From Mya arenaria (taxonomy: Eukaryota > Mollusca > Bivalvia > Myida > Myidae): a DNA stretch of 64,000 nt. The position numbers and the translations under genes are program-made. The notes beneath the pieces are model-generated. The model ran no database searches and had not been told where the DNA came from. It was given only the letters and a program-made list of their open reading frames with translations. The stretch covers positions 76,075,546-76,139,545 of the forward strand of contig NC_069125.1 of NCBI RefSeq assembly GCF_026914265.1, read 5' to 3'. Position 1 is the first letter of the stretch, and the number at the start of each line of letters is the position of its first letter. Positions 58,265 to 64,000 of the stretch are shown one piece after another.

Positions 58265-58982
58265 CTGTAAAAAAAAGTTAATGCGTCTTGAGGGATTTTA
58301 AAATTACTTTGCACAAGTGTTCATCACGTGAGAGCGGTTTGACGCATATGAAACCTATGTTTATAAGGTCAAGGTCACACTTTAGGGTCAATGGTAAAAG
58401 AATCCCATATAATGACCATGATAAAACGGTGTGTCGCGTAAAAATAACAATTTTATAGTTCATATGGCAAGGTCGGAATGAAGGGTCATTGGTCAAAACC
58501 TGTCCTTGCTGTGTCTTAACCATGCATTTTGGTATTTAAAAATAACTTGTTATAATCGTTCATTATGAGAAAGCGATGCGTTGCCTTCAAAACTCATTTC
58601 TGTTAGTCAAAATTAGAGGTCACACTCAAACCCTTAGACAAATGTTTAGAATGATCATGTCGCTTGCTAGACCAATGTATGTAGGTCAAAGGTCAAGGTT
58701 ACAATCAGGATTCATTTGTCAGATATTTTTTTTTTTTTGTCTTAACTGTCATGCATATCCGTTAACTTACCAACAATTACGTAAACTTTCATAGAACTGA
58801 ACCATGATTTTGACATTGTGGGCGTTGTGTTGTCAAACACCTAGTTTTATAAAGGCGTACCTTGGTGTGTGTCTTGTTGTGTGGTGTATTTTATATATGA
58901 TTCCTTGCGCATTTAAGTTAAAGGGATTCTTCCAAAACTTACGTTACAAATGATTTCCATTCATGATAGTGCCATTTTAATT

Positions 58983-59820
58983 CCAACAAGGCAGTCCTAA
59001 GGACGGCTATATCCCCCGCCATTGTTTTTAGTATATTTTGTTTTTGGTACCTTGAATCTTACCAAAATTGTACACCACCACTGGTCAAGAGTGAAATTAT
59101 AAGAAAAGCAAGTTGTTTGATCGGTAACCTAAATATCCTTGGATATATGAACATATTATAAAAGGATATTTGTTAAAGTTATTCATATTGTGTGTAGTGT
59201 AGGTAAAATCAATATCAAGGGTTTTTGGCTAAAAAGGAAGGAAAATGAGTCGTTGAGCATGTGTACTCTGACCTTTAAATGTCTCGTTTGACCTTCACCT
59301 AAGGTATTGACCCGGGTCAAGGTCACTGCACATCGTCCTAATGAGGACAACATTTGTACCAAGTAATATCGTAATCTATCAATGCATAATTAAGTTATAG
59401 CTCGGACACAAGCATGTGAAATCTGACCTTTAAATGTCTTGTTTGACCTTGACCTTTGAGGTATGGACCCGGGTTAAGGTCACTGCACATCGTCTAAATG
59501 AGGAAAACATTTGTACCAAGTAATATGATAATCCATCAATGCATAAGTAATTTATAGCGCCGACACGAGCATGTGTACTGTGACCTTAAAATGTTTCGTG
59601 TGACCTTGACCTTTGAGGTATGGACCCGGGTCAAGGTCAATGCACATCGTCTCAATGAGGACAACATTTGTACCAAGTAATTTGGTTTTCCATCAATGCA
59701 TAAGTAAGTTATAGCGCGGACACGAAATGTTACAGACAGACGGACGGACGGAGGGACGGACGGACGGACGAAGTGAATTTCTATAGTCATCTCCCCACTC
59801 CGTGGCGGGGGATTAATAAA
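58983..59820. mobile_element. Pearl-like (Helentron-type) element with 155-bp tandem core and ACGG run
   Basis: The segment begins near TCCTAAGGACGGCTATATCC then CCCGCCATTG and ends CCGTGGCGGGGGATTAATAA, giving short inverted CCCCCGCCA ends. In between lie three units about 155 bp apart (GTGTACTCTGACC at 59261, GTGAAATCTGACC at 59416, GTGTACTGTGACC at 59573), then a GGACGGACGGACGG microsatellite at about 59735-59775. Tandem cores near 160 bp followed by ACGG repeats are described for bivalve pearl elements. No coding capacity. Confidence 0.7.
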
Positions 59821-62800
59821 TTGGTCTGGCCTGAACATTTCGTAAAATGAATGCAGATTATGTTTTAAGTCATTTAGAGGCAGTAAATACCATATACACT
59901 GCCCAATATTTTAAGTGTGTACTTTAGAAAGCTCTTAATGCATTTAAGTGAAAATCAAGTGGCATTGCCAATTTCATCAAAACAAGTTTATGAAGAGTTT
60001 ATGGTGATATCTTTAGGAAATTACTTCAGACAAAATGTATATTGTTTAGATTCTTATAGTTGTTCTATCAAGTATAAACGATGGCAACCGTAATGTACCG
60101 CAACATAGTAACATAGTAACATGTAACATAGTAATAATGCTGCCGTGTAAGATATTGTAGAAACAGATGGGCAGTAAATCGTTTGAGATATGCTTTATAA
60201 TGTTACATTTTAAGACCTCATGATTAAGGTATATCATACTATTCTAATAGGGCATTTAAATGTTTCATGACCATTCTCCGGTCCATATACGTAAAGTGGT
60301 AGCGTCGTTCTCAATTCTCTAGATTAAGTTCCTTGTAAGTTGTAATTATACCATTATATCCTTTCCGCTACCATAGCCGCCTAATGCAGACCCTAAATTT
60401 GGGTGTCCCCATTACCTCTATCATACACCGGCGAACTACCACAGCAGTGTAAACCGTACTCAAATTTTCGGCTTCTGATTACCGCTATCGTACAGCGTGG
60501 GAATACCGCTTATTTTTATAATCTTGTACATGTTTTGCTAAAAGCAGAGACTTAAATCTCCTGATTAAAATGCGTTAGCAATAAGGTAAAATGTTCATCA
60601 ATTTTAAAACAGTACAAGTTTATAACACAATTAAAGAAATTAATTACAAACATTATATAGTACATAAAATTATATAACATAACACCCTTATAAATCAAGT
60701 TTGCATTTCACGAATTAGTGACATATACATTATCCCTAATTAGGTAATGTTCTAGTGAAAATGTACATTTTTCCTTATACTTAAACCCTTAAATAGACAC
60801 AATAATACAATAAAATGCATTTTATTGGTTTTATTATGTAATGGCAACTAAAATATTCACTTATTAATAAATATGACATATCGGCATAACTACGCTCTGG
60901 TTGACTTCGGAAAATTACAAAACTCTCATTAATACACTACGGATATGATGAATTTTGAACAAATGTAGAAATAACCGTAGACGTGTGTTGTAGTAATTTG
61001 ATTGAAGACAATCATCAGTAGGTAAACGCACATGCAAAACAGCGCAATGGTAATCCTGTGATATGTAGGTTGTGGTATTTTTCATCTTCGGTATAAGCTA
61101 CTTTTTAATGTTTATAAAACTACTATAGGCGAGTTTTGTAGATAGGAATTACTTATTTGAACAATTTGTTAAGAACATAAAGGATAATATTATGCATTAA
61201 TACACTCTGGTAGTTCTAGTACAAACCTTTCAGGTAAATGTATTTCAAAATTGCCGGAGACGTTTAATGTTATGATCAATCTTGGAATTATACCACATGT
61301 GCATGCATAGATACACTATGGCAGTTTTAACTTTTGTAGTAACTCGATATTTATGTCTGTCGTTTTCCCCATAAATACGCTACGGCTAGTATATGATATT
61401 TCTAAAACAGCAATTTTGTACTACAGTAGTAGAAAAAGGTTTTCCAAAATACATTGTGTATTTCAAAAGTACAATGCTTAAAAAAATGTTTGTAAGGCAA
61501 CGTTGCAAACTGTTTTTTTTTATTATTTCAATCATATTATGCATGTGTGTGCTTAAATACGCTAATTTAGCCTGCTTAATTTTAATGCAGACATCACACT
61601 ATCACAGTTTTTCAGGCACGTCTCATTCTATGTAAAATTCAGTAATAAAACAAAAAGTGAAACTGATGATTTAAGAAGTGGTGTAACAATGTTTGTGTCT
61701 CTAGTTCATCGTTTTTTGGGTCCTTGACGTGTAACCCTTAACAGGGCCTATTTTTTACTGTTCGACAAATGGTCTTGTCCCTGTTGTTTTCATTATATTA
61801 TACATATTTTGTTTATTCTAGTATTTACACATGCATAGAGCGATTACAAAACAATATGTTTTTTTATCAAATAAATCAGAAAGGAATTACAATAACGATT
61901 CTCTATCATGATATTTTACACACATGTTCATTCATTTCCCATATAAATGTATACTTATAGGACTAAAATCCAAATACGGATTCATAATTCATTCATATAT
62001 CACGGTTATAAAATGTATAGATCATTTATTTGCATCATAGGAACTTGAGGAATACATAGGGATAAAATCAAACATGACCAAAATCAATAATGATAATATT
62101 TTTTCTCATATCAACAAAGAACACATGTTCATAATTATATAATAGAAAAATATAGACCAAAATATAAATCAGTTTTGACTGTAACTATTATATTGCAAAA
62201 AATATCGCAAGATTTGTCACGGGAAACCACACCAGTATAATCACAGCATGCGATTAATGAAACGGCAACAGTCTAGTGGAGTTTCTGGTGCAATGCAATA
62301 GCATCGGTCTGTAAAAAGAAATCACATATTGATGAATATTTGTTATAACGACACGTTGATAGCGACAATTGCATCGTATATGTGTAATTTCGAAAAATAT
62401 GTTCTCATTTTAAGCATGAAATGTTTAATTCTATAAAAAAACATTAAAACAAACATTATTTGTCCCTTCAGGAAGAAAAGGTTGACACCTGAACAACATT
62501 TTGTTATGATTATTTCATCAATACTATATTGAAAATTTATTTAAATACATGATTGATCTAAACGGCGCTTTCTTGTACTAGACTATGAAATTCAAGATGT
62601 GCCATTAAACAGTAGAACTAATTTAATGTATGCATTTTCATGAACTTCAGAGGCCGTTCATTGTTTCGATTGAAGGGTCATTTCAAAATGCAACTATATA
62701 AAAAAAACATATATTTTTGAAAATGTTTAACATACATGAGTTGTTGTTTTCCGTTCATCTGTGTTTCTGGAGCCATAGTCTTGTTGGACTTGACCTCCAC

Positions 62801-62949
62801 ATTTGGCCTTTTCTAGAGGTAATGCCACGATACTAAATAAAACATTCCCTTAAATAAAATAACATTTCATTTGAGTTTTAGTTTATAGACATTAGAATTA
62901 TACTCGTGCAAGCTGACTCTGCACTGCACATTGCCAAAGAGGTCAAGTT
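59821..62949. other. Region 5' of copy C exon 2 lacking a recognisable first exon
   Basis: AT-rich sequence with the weak motif array and no signal-peptide exon like those of A and B. A minus-strand segment at 62750-62826 (acceptor CCTCTAG|AAAA, donor CTCAT|GTATGT) is open in more than one frame and may belong to the transposase remnant upstream. Confidence 0.35.
60880..61570. repeat. Weak recurring TAAATACGCTACGG motif
   Basis: Short related phrases occur at about 60889 (CTACGCTCTGGTTG), 60930 (ATACACTACGGATATG), 61192 (TAATACACTCTGGTAG), 61305 (GATACACTATGGCAG), 61371 (AAATACGCTACGGCTAG) and 61552 (AAATACGCTAATTTAG). This suggests an old tandem array with irregular spacing. Confidence 0.35.
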
Positions 62950-63880
62950 AAAAAATGTCGCTTGTTTGTTTGGATTTCCTTATACGTGTGCTATTCCCGC
63001 CGATAAGTTGTTCTGCAACCTAAAAACAGAAACATAAAACATTAAACAGCTGATTGTTTTTTAAGATGTTGTTCATGTTTCATTTTGGTGGTACATGCAA
63101 CGATCAATGTGTTATTAAACCTGATTATGGTTACTATTTAACATTCTACAGCATGTTTGTAATATACTGTAAAAAACTATTACCATTCTCTTAGCCGGTA
63201 GCCGGAGGGTTGACGCTTTATACATGATGAATCACAAGCGAGATGTCCACGGCAGACCACACAAATTAGGTCCACAAATAAGCACTTTGTGTTGGTACAC
63301 TGTAAATGTTGACTGTCTGCAACACCCATGCTCTTTTTTAATAAAAAAAATACTTTGATGCATGTTTTTTCCCCACTTTCCTTTTGTATTTACTTCTTCC
63401 GTCAAAACCTTGTTCTGCCGGCTATTTATAATAGGATTGAAACATGTCATCGGGTTGCACACATGTTTTGATTATTCCCATGCAGTGGACATAAGCTTCC
63501 GGTCGGAAATATTTCATGCCATGTGTTTCCCTCTGCTGAGCATCCTAACTTTGCCATCTCTTTTCGTGGACTGATTTTGCTATTGACCAATATGTCCTTC
63601 CGGTGTTTAATGCGTGACACGAATGTATAGATCTTTTTCCAAACGCCAGAGGAACTGATGTTTTAAACTTGTCGGCAAATACAACATGATCATCCTGTGA
63701 TGTTTTCTCTACAGTTCTCTACAACTGTTCGAGTCAACCTTACTTCTATCTTTCGACTTAAGTGAGCCTGGTAATTCCTGAGATACCCCATGACACACGG
63801 AGCACCAACGATTCTTGAATGGTGACCGTGACATTTGATCAATGCTTCATCGACAGATATGTATTTATGCATGTTGTATT
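62950..63880 (-). pseudogene. PiggyBac-like transposase remnants
   Basis: Minus-strand fragments in order resemble piggyBac transposases: H-K-Y-I-S-V-D-E-A-L-I-K (63690-63872), which fits the catalytic-region phrase ISIDEAMIKF; K-G-K-W-G-K-N followed by I-F-F near 63370, as in the KWWKKIFF region; a Cys-rich stretch (63185-63300) with C-V-V-C-R-G-H-L-A-C-D-S-S-C; and V-A-E-Q-L-I-G-G-N-S-T-R after TTTTTAG| at 63002. They lie in different frames with stops between, so the copy is decayed or split by introns. The assignment rests mainly on the first and last motifs. Confidence 0.45.
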
Positions 63881-64000
63881 AAGTCATGCTCCTTTCCTAT
63901 ACAACTTTCATAACAGGGGTCACTGTAGTTCCAATGTTACCTTGATGCGACCTTGTGATATTTGTCCGGTTGGTTTATTGTCTATTGCAGTGGTTTTCAT

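Overview
This is an AT-rich, intron-rich eukaryotic window, most likely from a bivalve or related mollusc. The evidence is short exons with GT-AG boundaries in long repeat-filled introns, tandem elements carrying ACGG runs like the bivalve 'pearl' repeats, tRNA-headed SINE sequence, and many GGTCAAGGTCA repeats. No bacterial-type genes, CRISPR arrays or operons are present. Almost all short open frames are chance frames in introns or repeats.

The coding content is one gene family in three tandem copies, all on the minus strand: copy A (about 2629-18208), copy B (31376-41496) and copy C (51850-58264, first exon not found). I rebuilt the exons by aligning the copies to each other and checking splice sites and phase. 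Each gene encodes a type I membrane protein: signal peptide, a SUEL/galactose-binding-lectin-like domain in one 426-nt exon, a CUB-like domain over two exons, a Thr/Pro/Ser-rich stalk with the transmembrane helix, and a cytoplasmic tail built from very small exons rich in tyrosine motifs. Total coding length is divisible by three in all copies (about 519, 524 and 521 residues; the last assumes a 64-nt first exon). The tails share Pro-Tyr-x-x-Ile, Ser-Tyr-x-x-Ala and Tyr-Asp-Asn-Asn. This looks like a young cluster of lectin-type signalling receptors, possibly immune. Function is inferred; architecture is read from sequence.

Layout: 1-903, two mobile or repeat elements; 904-2628, 3' flank of copy A; 2629-18208, gene A, whose 8.9-kb first intron holds SINE heads, MITEs, decayed exons of an unrelated gene and a mollusc dispersed repeat; 19430-21310, an upstream minisatellite; 24000-27460, a 79-bp satellite of about 43 units with higher-order structure; 27460-31375, intergenic with a Tigger-like end; 31376-41496, gene B; 43090-44400, the upstream minisatellite again, sharpened to a 42-bp unit; 44400-51849, intergenic with two copies of one MITE and a dead LINE; 51850-58264, gene C, with a SINE in intron 6 flanked by perfect 13-bp target duplications; 58983-59820, a pearl-like element; 62950-63880, piggyBac-like transposase remnants.

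The three genes carry repeats in matching introns: a GGCGAGGGTAAATACGTTCA-type minisatellite in intron 6 and a TGACCTT-rich repeat in intron 4. The repeats were therefore present before the gene duplicated and have since evolved separately.
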